From assembly GCA_036245525.1 (NCBI GenBank), contig BTPG01000001.1, positions 182,077,250 to 182,141,249 on the forward strand: a DNA stretch of 64,000 bases. The letters are read 5' to 3'. Every line of letters begins with the position of its first letter. Within the stretch, counting starts at the first letter, position 1. Under the pieces are notes generated by a model. The model was not told where the DNA came from, made no database searches, and worked only from the letters and a program-made list of their open reading frames with translations. The translations under genes and the position numbers were made by a program. Positions 53,034 to 61,702 of the stretch are shown in pieces. The DNA comes from Semisulcospira habei (lineage: Eukaryota; Mollusca; Gastropoda; Semisulcospiridae).

Positions 53034-54394
53034 ATAGACAAAACGCCCGATCAAACCAGTGCTTGTAACCCGAAGCAATTACATATAATACATAAACACC
53101 TCATGCCTACGCTTGACTGGTTTTGAAAGACTCCCACTTCAATTCAGGTAAGATATGAATAGACCTGTTCTGAAAATAGCAATTATTCACATTTTCTTTT
53201 CGGGACGAGATTGCCTTTTGAAACCGGATCGAAATTTTTTGAATCAGATCGATATGTACCGCACCTGAGTCGATATTCACACAATTTTTTTTGACCTTAA
53301 GAAAAATGCACATCGAAAATCATGACCCCCCACAAATGTAAATTGGTTTTAAGATTGAATGGGAATAAAACCCCCATTAGCTACCGCACACACAGAGAGA
53401 GAAAGACCCGCTTTGACAACACAGACATAGACTCCACTCATGTGAAACTTACACGTTTTAAATCAGCTTCTTTTCAAGCCAGCTCACCTGTTTACCTTTG
53501 TGGTGTCTAATGTCGCCACGCGCCGGCACAGTAGCGCGCCACTGTTCAACTCACTGTGAGACCTAACACTCTATGTGAAGCCGGCTCTACAGCTCTGAAA
53601 AGGCTATTTGCTGAGAGGTGTCAATACACTCAAGAAGAGTTTCGAAATTGACTTCATATTTACTCAATGACTGGTTCCCGAGAAATCAAACGGTGGCCTA
53701 TACTCTGCACTATACAGGCAGCTGGAAAAACAGTTGTATAAGAAACTAACAAGTAATATCTAACACACGCAGACGTACACACACACAAACACACACACAC
53801 ACACAAACACACAAACACACACACACACACGCACTTACAGACACTCATGTCAGTACAATTTTATCGTAAGCATGAGCTGCCAGGTGGTGTCACGGTTGAT
53901 CGCCTTTTGTGTTGCCTCACGCCGCGCTATTTAGTGGCCACATTCCATTCCTTTTCAATTCAGACACGAGCCGCATTTTGAAAAGACTCTCACCCGTCTT
54001 TATGGGCGTCATAGCTATACCCTTTCAAATCGCTAAGTTGTGTCAAAGTTCAACAAGGGGAACGTTATTATTTGAAAGGAGGGGGATTTGTACAAGTGGG
54101 CTTAATGTACTCATGTGGTTTCTGAGGAATTAGAAAATCAACTGGTGGTTATTACACTATACAGGCACTGAAAAAACAGCTGGATAAGAAAATACCAAGT
54201 AAAAACAATAAGTCACAACTCACTTAAAGGTTACCTTAAAGTGAGTTACAATAGGAACTTATTAACTACTTACATTAAGAACTTATTAATTACTTACCCT
54301 AATTACTTGCAAGTACTTAATAACAACTTGACTCTAGTCACGTATACTAAGTCTTTTTTACCAAGACACAAGGGCACCGGAAAACTTTTTTTTC
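53034..54394. other. Polinton 2 left-end non-coding region
   Basis: No supported gene. Holds a (CA)n-rich stretch at 53770-53833 and a diverged direct duplication: 53625-53755 and 54105-54200 share ACTATACAGGCA and a ...AAAAACAG(T/C)TG(T/G)ATAAGAAA block. A GGTTACC palindrome follows at 54217-54247. Confidence 0.45.
54217..54247. terminator. GGTTACC-centred palindrome after the capsid block
   Basis: AACTCACTTAAAGGT pairs with ACCTTAAAGTGAGTT with one mismatch. It matches in position and core to the hairpin at 46366-46440 of Polinton 1. Confidence 0.4.
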
Positions 54395-54475
54395 TCAATA
54401 ATATTCTGGTGGTGCAGATGGTGCAGGCCTAAACTGTGTAAGTGGCATGACATCTCTCTGTGAAGTGTATGACAT
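54395..54475 (-). CDS. Late-domain micro-ORF, 26 aa
   Basis: ATG at 54475, stop at 54395, 26 nt after gene E. The peptide begins MSYTSQRDVMP and ends PSAPPEYY: PSAP at residues 19-22 and PPEY at 22-25, sharing one proline. P(S/T)AP recruits TSG101 (ESCRT-I) and PPxY recruits NEDD4-type ligases in known late domains. Polinton 1 keeps the same frame, the same 26-nt spacing, synonymous differences in the first codons and a stop at the same place, which argues for real coding. No family known to me; translation and function are unproven. Confidence 0.55.
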   Translation of the reverse strand: MSYTSQRDVMPLTQFRPAPSAPPEYY

Positions 54476-54501
54476 TAATAAACGATTACCAAATCTGATT
54501 T

Positions 54502-55188
54502 TTATTTGTTTAAAAGATTGTGTAGCTTTTCTGTGGTTTCCTGAACACCTATCTTTTTTCCTTCCGCTAAAAAACTAGCCTTCAGTTCTTCAACATTTAC
54601 GGGAGATTGACTGCGCATTTTATTCTGGATTTCAGACTTATGTTTTTTGTAATTATTTAAATCATCCTGGACTCGTTTAAATTCCTCGTCATCAATAAAA
54701 TTATCGTTCAATGCCTTACTGATAATAAGTTTAAGACTGCTCAGCTTTGCACCCGCCAAAGTACTCAATGCTTCATGTTTTTCTAATTTCGTGTGAAACC
54801 TCTTGTTCAAGGCCTCCAAACCAAAGCATGCTAGGCATGTAGCGACGCTTAGACCCTCAATTGCTATTCCAGCCAAACTCCCAATTCCTGTGGCGAACAA
54901 AACAATGCCCCCTACAGAACATGAAGCTGAAACTGCACCAATAGCCATAGAAGTGTTTTGAACAGAATTAAAAACGGTCTTATACCGTCTTTTGCACCGT
55001 GAATATTTCGCCTCTTCTCCTTCCAAATATTTCAAAGCTTCTGTAATATTATTTAATCTGAATGCATCTGCCTGTAATGTTTTATCTGAAGCAATTGGCA
55101 TATGTGGATCAGGCGCAAGTGTTGTTTTAGTCATCACATTTGTTTCAGTCGGCTCAAGCGTCGGTAGTTGTGGATAGAAGTTTACCAT
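54502..55188 (-). CDS. Polinton protein E, intact
   Basis: 228 residues starting MVNFYPQLP. Thr/Pro-rich first 45 residues, helix with NNITEALKYLEGEEAKYSRC, basic KRRYKTVFNSVQNTSMA, then a Gly/Ala/Ser-rich hydrophobic region AIGAVSASCSVGGIVLFATG and IEGLSVATCLACFGLEALNK, and a charged helical tail ending LHNLLNK. Compared with Polinton 1 it has about 17 extra residues near the N-terminus. Probably membrane-inserting. It is the last gene before the micro-ORF and lies 29 bp from D. Confidence 0.85.
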   Translation of the reverse strand: MVNFYPQLPTLEPTETNVMTKTTLAPDPHMPIASDKTLQADAFRLNNITEALKYLEGEEAKYSRCKRRYKTVFNSVQNTSMAIGAVSASCSVGGIVLFATGIGSLAGIAIEGLSVATCLACFGLEALNKRFHTKLEKHEALSTLAGAKLSSLKLIISKALNDNFIDDEEFKRVQDDLNNYKKHKSEIQNKMRSQSPVNVEELKASFLAEGKKIGVQETTEKLHNLLNK

Positions 55189-55217
55189 TTTTTTTATTCA
55201 CAAATATTTTTTTTTAT

Positions 55218-56093
55218 TTAATCAGCAATTACATTTTGCAACTCTTCAAAAGTATACAATTTGCTGGCATAATAAAATGCAACAAGATCAATGTGTTCAA
55301 GGTTTATGTAAGTTAGACGAACAAAAGTTGTTTTGTCGACCACCACCTTGACAGCTGGAACACTGCTCGAAACATTAATAACATCATTATTTTTTGTAAT
55401 AGCAATAAAGACCTTTGATGATTCTGTTACTGTTTCGTCCCATGTAAGTTTAATTCCCTGCGCAATTTGAGCCTCTTTAGCAGTAGCAACAGATTTCATG
55501 ATAATTTCAAATACTATTGTCACTTCTCTAGCCATGACTAAGCTTGCTGGCATAAACACAACAGAAGTATCTGATCTACCCTTTCTAGTTGTAAGAAGAT
55601 ATCTCCGTTTCTCATAATTTTCAACTTTCAGTTTTTCTCTGCTATTGTTGTCTGGGGCAAAACTTGGAACAAGACTTACAATAAGCGGCCCCGAGTTAAC
55701 AACCTTCCTAAACACTAAGGCACCTTCGTCATCAGTGTATACATAAGGACTAATAAATTCCAACTTTATGTCCCAGTCAATTGTGGGTGGTGGAACAGGT
55801 ACAGGTGAAACCACCCACTTATTTCCCACATGTATTAAGTTGTAGGGCGAATTATTTACAGGTGGAGTAGGTACAGTAACATCACGTAGCTGACCAAGTT
55901 TAGGAATCTGTTTTTCACCATCTTTCATGTCAACAATTACTTTCCTCTTGTACATGCCATAGGAATCAAGTTCAAAACCATATATTTCTCCAATTTCTCC
56001 CTCCTTCTCAAAATCCTGTACGTCTGCCAAATCTTTCAATTCTGTTACTGGACATGCAACTGGTATGATTCTCGACTTTGGACCACCACTCAT
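55218..56093 (-). CDS. Polinton protein D, intact
   Basis: 291 residues, starting MSGGPKSRIIPVACPVTELK. Collinear with the Polinton 1 copy and differing at scattered positions (for example DWDIKLEFI for DWDIKIEFI and VATAKEAQIA for VASAKEANIA). Beta-rich, no membrane segment, no catalytic motif seen. The strong conservation against the variable protein X suggests tight structural constraint, as for a capsid-associated protein (inference). Confidence 0.82.
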   Translation of the reverse strand: MSGGPKSRIIPVACPVTELKDLADVQDFEKEGEIGEIYGFELDSYGMYKRKVIVDMKDGEKQIPKLGQLRDVTVPTPPVNNSPYNLIHVGNKWVVSPVPVPPPTIDWDIKLEFISPYVYTDDEGALVFRKVVNSGPLIVSLVPSFAPDNNSREKLKVENYEKRRYLLTTRKGRSDTSVVFMPASLVMAREVTIVFEIIMKSVATAKEAQIAQGIKLTWDETVTESSKVFIAITKNNDVINVSSSVPAVKVVVDKTTFVRLTYINLEHIDLVAFYYASKLYTFEELQNVIAD

Positions 56094-56114
56094 TTTTTAT
56101 AAACAAAAATAAAA

Positions 56115-56849
56115 TTATTTAATTTCCAACACAACACTAAAATCATGCATAAGAACTGGTTTGTCATCCTGATTAGTTACAGATATACTCAGTGACTCAA
56201 AGAAACTAGAACCTAATTTTTTAAACTGCAAATTAGGAAATCTAACAACTACACTTTCACAATACGGAGCAGTTCCAGTTGGTAAGCATCTCAACAAAGT
56301 TGAAGGCTTTCCATTGTGAACATTCTCAGATGTGTTTAGTTCTTTCAAATAAACATTTAGCACTGTGTGTACTGACAAATGAACAGGATATCTTCCAATT
56401 ATTTTTTCTTTTTTTGGTTTTAGTAGTAGTTGTTGCCTTTCTGGACCTAACCATTTTGTCCAATCTTCATCTGGAAAAGAAATTATATTACCCATAAACC
56501 CAAGTAATTTTATAAGACTTAATGATAATGAATACTCACTACCTTTTGGAAAATCTAATGTAACAAGTAAGTTAGCCGGATTTAAAGTTGCTTTAATTTT
56601 AAATTCATTTTGTAGCCATTCAGCTAAAGTACAAAAGTCATAATACCCAGCTCGCAAAACATTAACTCTCATTAAACTAGCAACAACAGATCCATCTATA
56701 TAATAATCTGTATCATTTGTAACATTAAACCATTTTACTGTGTAAAACATTTCATGGATAGCTGCAGCCTTGCTACCATCCCGATTATCAATCCCATTAG
56801 TTAACCACACTGGTTTGCTTGTGTCAAGATTTGTTAAGGTAATAAACAT
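56115..56849 (-). CDS. mCP: Polinton minor capsid protein (penton-like), intact
   Basis: 244 residues from the ATG at 56849 (complement reads AATAAAAATG). Same order as the Polinton 1 copy: MFITLTNLDTSKPVWLTNGI, LRAGYYDFCTLAEWLQNEFK, VHLSVHTVLNVYLKELNTSE, NGKPSTLLRCLPTGTAP and a closing DFSVVLEIK. The middle (residues about 60-75 and 125-160) is the variable part, including six extra residues. An upstream extension is rejected because it would overlap the divergent gene C. Confidence 0.75.
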   Translation of the reverse strand: MFITLTNLDTSKPVWLTNGIDNRDGSKAAAIHEMFYTVKWFNVTNDTDYYIDGSVVASLMRVNVLRAGYYDFCTLAEWLQNEFKIKATLNPANLLVTLDFPKGSEYSLSLSLIKLLGFMGNIISFPDEDWTKWLGPERQQLLLKPKKEKIIGRYPVHLSVHTVLNVYLKELNTSENVHNGKPSTLLRCLPTGTAPYCESVVVRFPNLQFKKLGSSFFESLSISVTNQDDKPVLMHDFSVVLEIK

Positions 56850-56873
56850 TTTTATTATCTCATATAAAAAAGG
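56850..56873. promoter_or_regulatory. Bidirectional gene-start spacer, 24 bp
   Basis: Between the divergent ATGs of mCP and C; TTTATTATCTCATATAAAAA core. A TATAAAA lies 5 bp before the C start. Confidence 0.5.
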
Positions 56874-58109
56874 ATGGAATTTAAATCGCCAACCATCACC
56901 ACAACAAACGCATTTCAATTTAATGTGGATGCCAAATATAATGTTGCACCTACTTATGAACAGAAAATAATTCAACTAAATCAGCTTGACATAGCTGTAT
57001 CAGAACAAGATTTATTCCAAGTGAAAGTACCGAATCCATTTGACCATTACCTAAACCCTCCAATAACAGACGACTCTACTGTAAGAAAGTGGTCTTCAAG
57101 TCCACTACAGATGTTTCAAAACCAACTCAACTTTGCAATACTATGTTCAACTACAGGCTGTGGTGTTTCATTTACAGACCACTTGAATCACTCAAACAAA
57201 CTAATTAAGTCTGTGTATCGTTTTCACACTTACTACCAGCTTAGACGTATACTGTCAGAACTTCATACACCACTGCCCACTGAATCCAGTTTCAACAGGT
57301 ATAACAACCCCATGGATATGAAAGCATTTGAACGCATCTGTAATGAATTTAACATTAACCCTGGCCCCAGGTATGACTTTACACAAAAACTTGATGATCA
57401 CAACGGCATTGGTACATTGTATTATGCTATGAGTCACAGACAATACCCACAAGATTACTACCCTGGGTACACTTCATTCTCATCAAAATCTGAAGTCTGG
57501 TTAGGATCAATAGAGCAGAAGCAGACTAATGCCTGGACCACATTTATTTTAGATAAATCTGACGGGTTTACTCAAGCGGGAGTCGAGCGCGTCAATGAGT
57601 CTATCAGAACATATGTCTGGTGCATACTAGGCACACAATCACTAACAAAATCGAATATTCTTAATGGAAGTGGAATATTTGAATCTCAAAAACAGTTTCT
57701 CGCTAATCTTGAAGATTCAATTAACTCAACAGTCGATCTCCCATCTAGCATACAGCGCTACCAAAACGTACTCAGATATGCCAGATCGAAAGTTGACTTT
57801 GTAGTTGGCACTGGGTTATACATGTTACCATCTGACCTTCAACTCCAAATGGGTACAATAACAAATTATAATAATGAAATCATTGTTGCAGGTGTTGGTC
57901 AGAAATTAGGACTCAATAAAAGTGTAAACTTAGGAGCAACAACTGCGCATGTACTGTCATTAAAATCATTACAGGAGGTTACTTCCCCTGCCCCACCACT
58001 GGTACCCATACAGTCAGTAACAACCCCTGACACACATGAGTCAGAACGAACTGCATTAGTAATAGGATTAACAGGGCTAGGAGTATTACTTCTTTATCTG
58101 TTTCATTAA
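56874..58109 (+). CDS. Polinton protein C, intact
   Basis: 411 residues. Shares with Polinton 1 the RKWSSSPLQMFQNQLNFAIL block, CSTTGCGVSFTDHLNH, YYPGYTSFSSKSEVWLGSIE, VDFVVGTGLYMLPSDLQLQM and the C-terminal anchor ERTALVIGLTGLGVLLLYLF. The Pro/Thr linker before the anchor is about 19 residues shorter. The first 375 residues are presumably one folded, soluble domain projecting from a membrane or bound to the capsid; this is inference. Tail-to-tail overlap with A is 24 bp, as in Polinton 1. Confidence 0.85.
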   Translation: MEFKSPTITTTNAFQFNVDAKYNVAPTYEQKIIQLNQLDIAVSEQDLFQVKVPNPFDHYLNPPITDDSTVRKWSSSPLQMFQNQLNFAILCSTTGCGVSFTDHLNHSNKLIKSVYRFHTYYQLRRILSELHTPLPTESSFNRYNNPMDMKAFERICNEFNINPGPRYDFTQKLDDHNGIGTLYYAMSHRQYPQDYYPGYTSFSSKSEVWLGSIEQKQTNAWTTFILDKSDGFTQAGVERVNESIRTYVWCILGTQSLTKSNILNGSGIFESQKQFLANLEDSINSTVDLPSSIQRYQNVLRYARSKVDFVVGTGLYMLPSDLQLQMGTITNYNNEIIVAGVGQKLGLNKSVNLGATTAHVLSLKSLQEVTSPAPPLVPIQSVTTPDTHESERTALVIGLTGLGVLLLYLFH

Positions 58110-59318
58110 ATAACCCGCCATTAACCCTCCTACTGTCACCAAAAATACCCACACATGCTCTGCCATAAACCCAACTGCCTTTGCCGCTGTACTAATCAAC
58201 CAGCTGACAACAGAGCCTAAAATGCCAGGCAACGTGTCTACTGCTTTCAGAGCCAATTTCTTAAGCAAGTCTGATATGAGAGACAACTGTTTTTTTACCC
58301 ACGACTGTAAATCTTTTGGATCTGTGGGAGCCGGTGGGCCCGGGGGTGGCGGTGCACCCCCACCAACCCCAGCACCGGAGACAGCCAGCACTACAGTGCT
58401 GATAATAAACCCAAGAGCAGTAATTAAACTAGCAATTGTAATACCCTGCTCTCTGAAAAGTGTTTTAAGTCTCTCAGCCAGAGTAGTGTCTTCGTGAAGT
58501 ATTTTCTGAATAGTTTCTCTAATTCTGTTGACCTGTGATTTTAGTTTTTGTCTTCCAATACTAATTGTTTCTAACCGTCCTGATCTTTCTATCTGCAAAT
58601 CATTTAATCTGTGCTGTATTCTTTCTTTCATTTCTGTGTCAAGATTCCCATTGTCTGCTGTAGCCAGTTTCTCCTTTTCACGTTCAATGTGTTTATCAAG
58701 TTCTCCCAGTTTGGCAAGATTATTAACCATCTCACCTCTTATTGTCTGCAGTGATTTATCCAATCCCATAATCTCCCTCATTGACAAAGGTGGATCATCT
58801 ATTGTTTTCAAAGCGTCATTTATTTGCCCTTCAGTAAATGAGGTTTCTTGTATCACAGTGTTTGCTATTTCTGGTAGGCTTGTTACTGGTGCCATTTCAA
58901 TCTCTTGCCCTGTTGGCAACTTTGTTTGCGTGTTGTGAAGAACACTAGCCAGTCTTGGCGTGACAGGAGACCCACCAATACCAAGTTGACGCAAGGCACC
59001 AACACCACCTTCATTTTTTATTGTACTTAAAGCCCTAAACCTACTAGGGTCTTTTTTGTTAGTCAATAGTACTTTTCCTTTGTCAACAGTATTTAAATAT
59101 AAATGACCCTTGCCATCAAGTTCAAACTGATTAGGATCTACGTTGTCTGGGCGGCCACCAACATGATCATAAAATGAGTTCACTTTGGTTTCTAAAAGTT
59201 CGTGACGTAAACTGTAAATATTTCTTGTACCAGTCATATCTGACATATCTGTTGTATTACCAAAATCATACGTGTCATCCATTTCAAAATCTTCATGATT
59301 AAATCCTCCTGCTGCCAT
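58086..59318 (-). CDS. Polinton protein A, intact
   Basis: 410 residues. N-terminus NHEDFEMDDTYDFGNTTDMS, conserved RALSTIKNEGG, a region LGIGGSPVTPRLASVLHNTQ nearly invariant between copies, a coiled coil around ELDKHIEREKEKLATADNGN, then IASLITALGFIISTVVLAVS, a Gly/Pro linker, LQSWVKKQLSLISDLLKKLA and the final VWVFLVTVGGLMAGYLMKQI. The near-invariant PVTPRLASVLH segment could be a processing or binding site, but I see no protease in the element to match. Confidence 0.85.
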   Translation of the reverse strand: MAAGGFNHEDFEMDDTYDFGNTTDMSDMTGTRNIYSLRHELLETKVNSFYDHVGGRPDNVDPNQFELDGKGHLYLNTVDKGKVLLTNKKDPSRFRALSTIKNEGGVGALRQLGIGGSPVTPRLASVLHNTQTKLPTGQEIEMAPVTSLPEIANTVIQETSFTEGQINDALKTIDDPPLSMREIMGLDKSLQTIRGEMVNNLAKLGELDKHIEREKEKLATADNGNLDTEMKERIQHRLNDLQIERSGRLETISIGRQKLKSQVNRIRETIQKILHEDTTLAERLKTLFREQGITIASLITALGFIISTVVLAVSGAGVGGGAPPPPGPPAPTDPKDLQSWVKKQLSLISDLLKKLALKAVDTLPGILGSVVSWLISTAAKAVGFMAEHVWVFLVTVGGLMAGYLMKQIKK

Positions 59319-59358
59319 TGTTTTATTAATTTATTATTTTTTATTGTGCATAATAAAA
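59319..59358. promoter_or_regulatory. Bidirectional gene-start spacer (A / MCP), 40 bp
   Basis: A/T-only except TGTGCA; reads TTGTGCATAATAAAAATG into MCP. The Polinton 1 equivalent (38997-39036) is also 40 bp and nearly identical, with TTATGCACAATAAAAAATAA. Confidence 0.55.
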
Positions 59359-60645
59359 ATGACACAGTCTTACGGATCAAAGTTAGACCCATACAGAAAA
59401 CTACGTGAGCCCCTAGGTGTTAAGGGCATAAGACAATCGATAGTCATCACGAACAATCCAAGTACCATAGACCAGAACCAAACACTTACAGTCAAGTTTC
59501 CAAACCTAGGTCCCAGTGACGTTATTGTTCCTGGCACTGCACGTCTTGCTTTTAATATTGAACTATCATCAGACGCAGATGTGAACAGAACACTGGTTGA
59601 CAATCTTGGCAGAGCAATTGTTAGAACTATTAAAGTAAAACTTGAAGGGCAGGAAGTGTTTAGTCTTGACGACTCAGATGTATTTTACTGTTACAAAGAT
59701 CTTTGGCTCACAAGAGAAGAACGAGAAGACCGTGTTTACCAAGGTATACAGTCTGATAATGTTGGTAAACTTCGAATCAATGCTGGAGATAAGGTAACTA
59801 CTGGGGTACCAAAGGAAGTTATATTAGCAGAAACATATGGAACCAGATTTTACATTCCACTTGAGTTTGAAATCCTCACAGCTCATTTGCCTTATTACCA
59901 AGGGGCACTGAATGACCGTCTGAGCTTTGAACTAACTTTCAATGACTACTCCAAAGTTATAAAATCATCTGCCACAGATGCAACATACAAGATCTCTAAC
60001 ATTTCCTTGGAATATGAAATTGTCACACATATTGAACTAGCCAGACTCATACAAAATCAGTACCAGTCAAGACTTCCAATTTATTATGACAGGGTGATTA
60101 GACATAGTTTAATTCCCAAAGACAAGAGTGACCCAATGTGGAACTTAAACTTAAACACACCTGCCAGGTCACTGAAAGGTATTCTTATGTTGTTTGTTGA
60201 ACCGGTGAGTCCATACAAAAGAGATTCAGAAAAATTCTACAATCCTAAGATTACACATTTGTCCTGCACAATTGAAGGCCGCCCTAATCAAGTGTACGCT
60301 TCAGGAATGCTGCCTTATCAACACTATGACGAAACCACAAAGTATTTTGCGGGTGGAAGGATTAGAGATAAACCAGCAAACATTGCGTGCAAAGATCTTC
60401 ATCTGTATGATGTTAGGATCGGACAATACCTTACAAACAAATACGCACTTTGGTTAGATCTTCGTAGTACAGACGACGATTATCTTCATGGGTCAGGACG
60501 AACTGTCGAGAATGGTAGTGATGGAATAACAATTCAGATACAAAAGAAGGTTGAAACTGCTGCAGCCATAAACATATATTTGTACCTGATATATGATGCA
60601 CAACTCAATATTGCAGAAAGCAGACTGAGTGGACACATATATTAA
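59359..60645 (+). CDS. MCP: Polinton major capsid protein (double jelly-roll), intact
   Basis: 428 residues from MTQSYGSKLDP; an ATG five codons upstream is possible but lies in the conserved spacer. Blocks typical of Polinton MCPs: IVITNNPSTIDQNQTLTVKF, RLAFNIELSSDADVNRTLVD, DRLSFELTFNDYSKVI, SRLPIYYDRVIRHSLIPKDK, LNTPARSLKGILMLFVEP and SCTIEGRPNQVYASGMLPYQ. Length fits a compact double jelly-roll subunit. Expected to form the capsid shell with mCP. It ends 19 bp before the ATPase. This copy gives the standard for the LINE-split gene in Polinton 1. Confidence 0.9.
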   Translation: MTQSYGSKLDPYRKLREPLGVKGIRQSIVITNNPSTIDQNQTLTVKFPNLGPSDVIVPGTARLAFNIELSSDADVNRTLVDNLGRAIVRTIKVKLEGQEVFSLDDSDVFYCYKDLWLTREEREDRVYQGIQSDNVGKLRINAGDKVTTGVPKEVILAETYGTRFYIPLEFEILTAHLPYYQGALNDRLSFELTFNDYSKVIKSSATDATYKISNISLEYEIVTHIELARLIQNQYQSRLPIYYDRVIRHSLIPKDKSDPMWNLNLNTPARSLKGILMLFVEPVSPYKRDSEKFYNPKITHLSCTIEGRPNQVYASGMLPYQHYDETTKYFAGGRIRDKPANIACKDLHLYDVRIGQYLTNKYALWLDLRSTDDDYLHGSGRTVENGSDGITIQIQKKVETAAAINIYLYLIYDAQLNIAESRLSGHIY

Positions 60646-60664
60646 AATTATATTGTGTATTAAA

Positions 60665-61276
60665 ATGAACCGTAGCTTAATGACCCTTGATCCACACTGT
60701 GGCTTATTTGTTGGTGCCACAGGGTGTGGGAAAACTCAATTCGTACTTGACTTATTACAAACAAGATACATACACCATTTTGAAAACATTGTAATATTTT
60801 GTCCTACAATCAAACACAACAAAGCTTATCACAACCGTTTATTCATTTGGACTGACAACAACATATACTTAGTTGACCCTGAGAAAAAACTGAATGACTA
60901 CCTACAATATTTTTACAAGCAATTTGAAGGGCAGTCAACATTGTTTATTGTTGATGACTGTTCTGCAGAGAAAGACATTGTCAAGAAGAGAAACACTCTA
61001 GCAGAACTTGCCTTCAGTGGCAGACACGCAAATGTCAGTGTATGGATTCTCACTCAAAAATATAATGCTGTACTGAAAGATTTTCGAGAACAGTTAAAGT
61101 TTATCTGTTTGTTTTACTGTAAAGATCGTGACAGCTTCGAAGACTGTCTCAGAGAGAATGATGTCATCCCAAATAAGCATGAACGAGATGATGTAAAAAA
61201 TAAACTGAAATCAACTAAGCATCTAAAGCTCATTTTAAAGACAGATCAGCCCACAGGGTATGGGTTAGTAAATTGA
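60665..61276 (+). CDS. ATP: Polinton packaging ATPase, intact
   Basis: 203 residues, almost identical to the Polinton 1 protein. Walker A GATGCGKT at 17-24, Walker B LFIVDDCSAEKD near 100, and a conserved SVWILTQKYNAVLKDFREQL segment after it, as in A32-like ATPases. Start context ATTAAAATGAACC. Same-strand with MCP, X and PolB, presumably one replication/packaging transcription block. Confidence 0.92.
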   Translation: MNRSLMTLDPHCGLFVGATGCGKTQFVLDLLQTRYIHHFENIVIFCPTIKHNKAYHNRLFIWTDNNIYLVDPEKKLNDYLQYFYKQFEGQSTLFIVDDCSAEKDIVKKRNTLAELAFSGRHANVSVWILTQKYNAVLKDFREQLKFICLFYCKDRDSFEDCLRENDVIPNKHERDDVKNKLKSTKHLKLILKTDQPTGYGLVN

Positions 61277-61312
61277 TGTAAATTAATTTATTCTTTTGTT
61301 TGTCCAATAAAA

Positions 61313-61660
61313 ATGACAGACGGACAAATCATACAGGTGCTTGATCTCACACACCTTTTCAAAGATGTTATGCACTTTACTGACTTAATATCACCCAAAC
61401 AGACTTACATAAGCCTTTCAGCACCATCAGAAATATATGTTTCATATAGTGTGACTTTGGTTTATGTCGATGAGCATCCAAATGTGGAGCACATGTCAGT
61501 TGATTTAAAGACACCTACTTTTAAAGTTGATGATACCAACTATAACTGGTTAGGGGAAGTTTGTTATAGCATATTTAAACAACTGCGCAAACTAAATGTT
61601 TATATTGACAGTGTTACAGTTAATAAAGTGGTATTACACAAGGTGAGCCAGCAGAGTTAA
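61313..61660 (+). CDS. Polinton protein X, intact
   Basis: 115 residues from MTDGQIIQVLD (CCAATAAAAATG context). Only weakly like its counterpart at 35588-35941: common MTDGQ start, FKDV in the first third, ITVDIKTQ/MSVDLKTP, FTV/FKV, and NKMVLH/NKVVLH at the end. The most divergent pair in the two elements; adjacent genes are far more conserved. Function unknown; a fast-evolving adaptor or replication accessory factor (e.g. a priming-associated protein) is only a guess from its place before PolB. Confidence 0.7.
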   Translation: MTDGQIIQVLDLTHLFKDVMHFTDLISPKQTYISLSAPSEIYVSYSVTLVYVDEHPNVEHMSVDLKTPTFKVDDTNYNWLGEVCYSIFKQLRKLNVYIDSVTVNKVVLHKVSQQS

Positions 61661-61702
61661 CGTTAATATTTTTTCATTTATTATTTTGTCGGTCAAATAA
61701 AA

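Noticed and set aside
53909..54133. 74-codon frame in Polinton 2 left end
   Set aside because: No counterpart in Polinton 1, no AAAATG-type start context, and the region contains diverged direct duplications typical of non-coding DNA.
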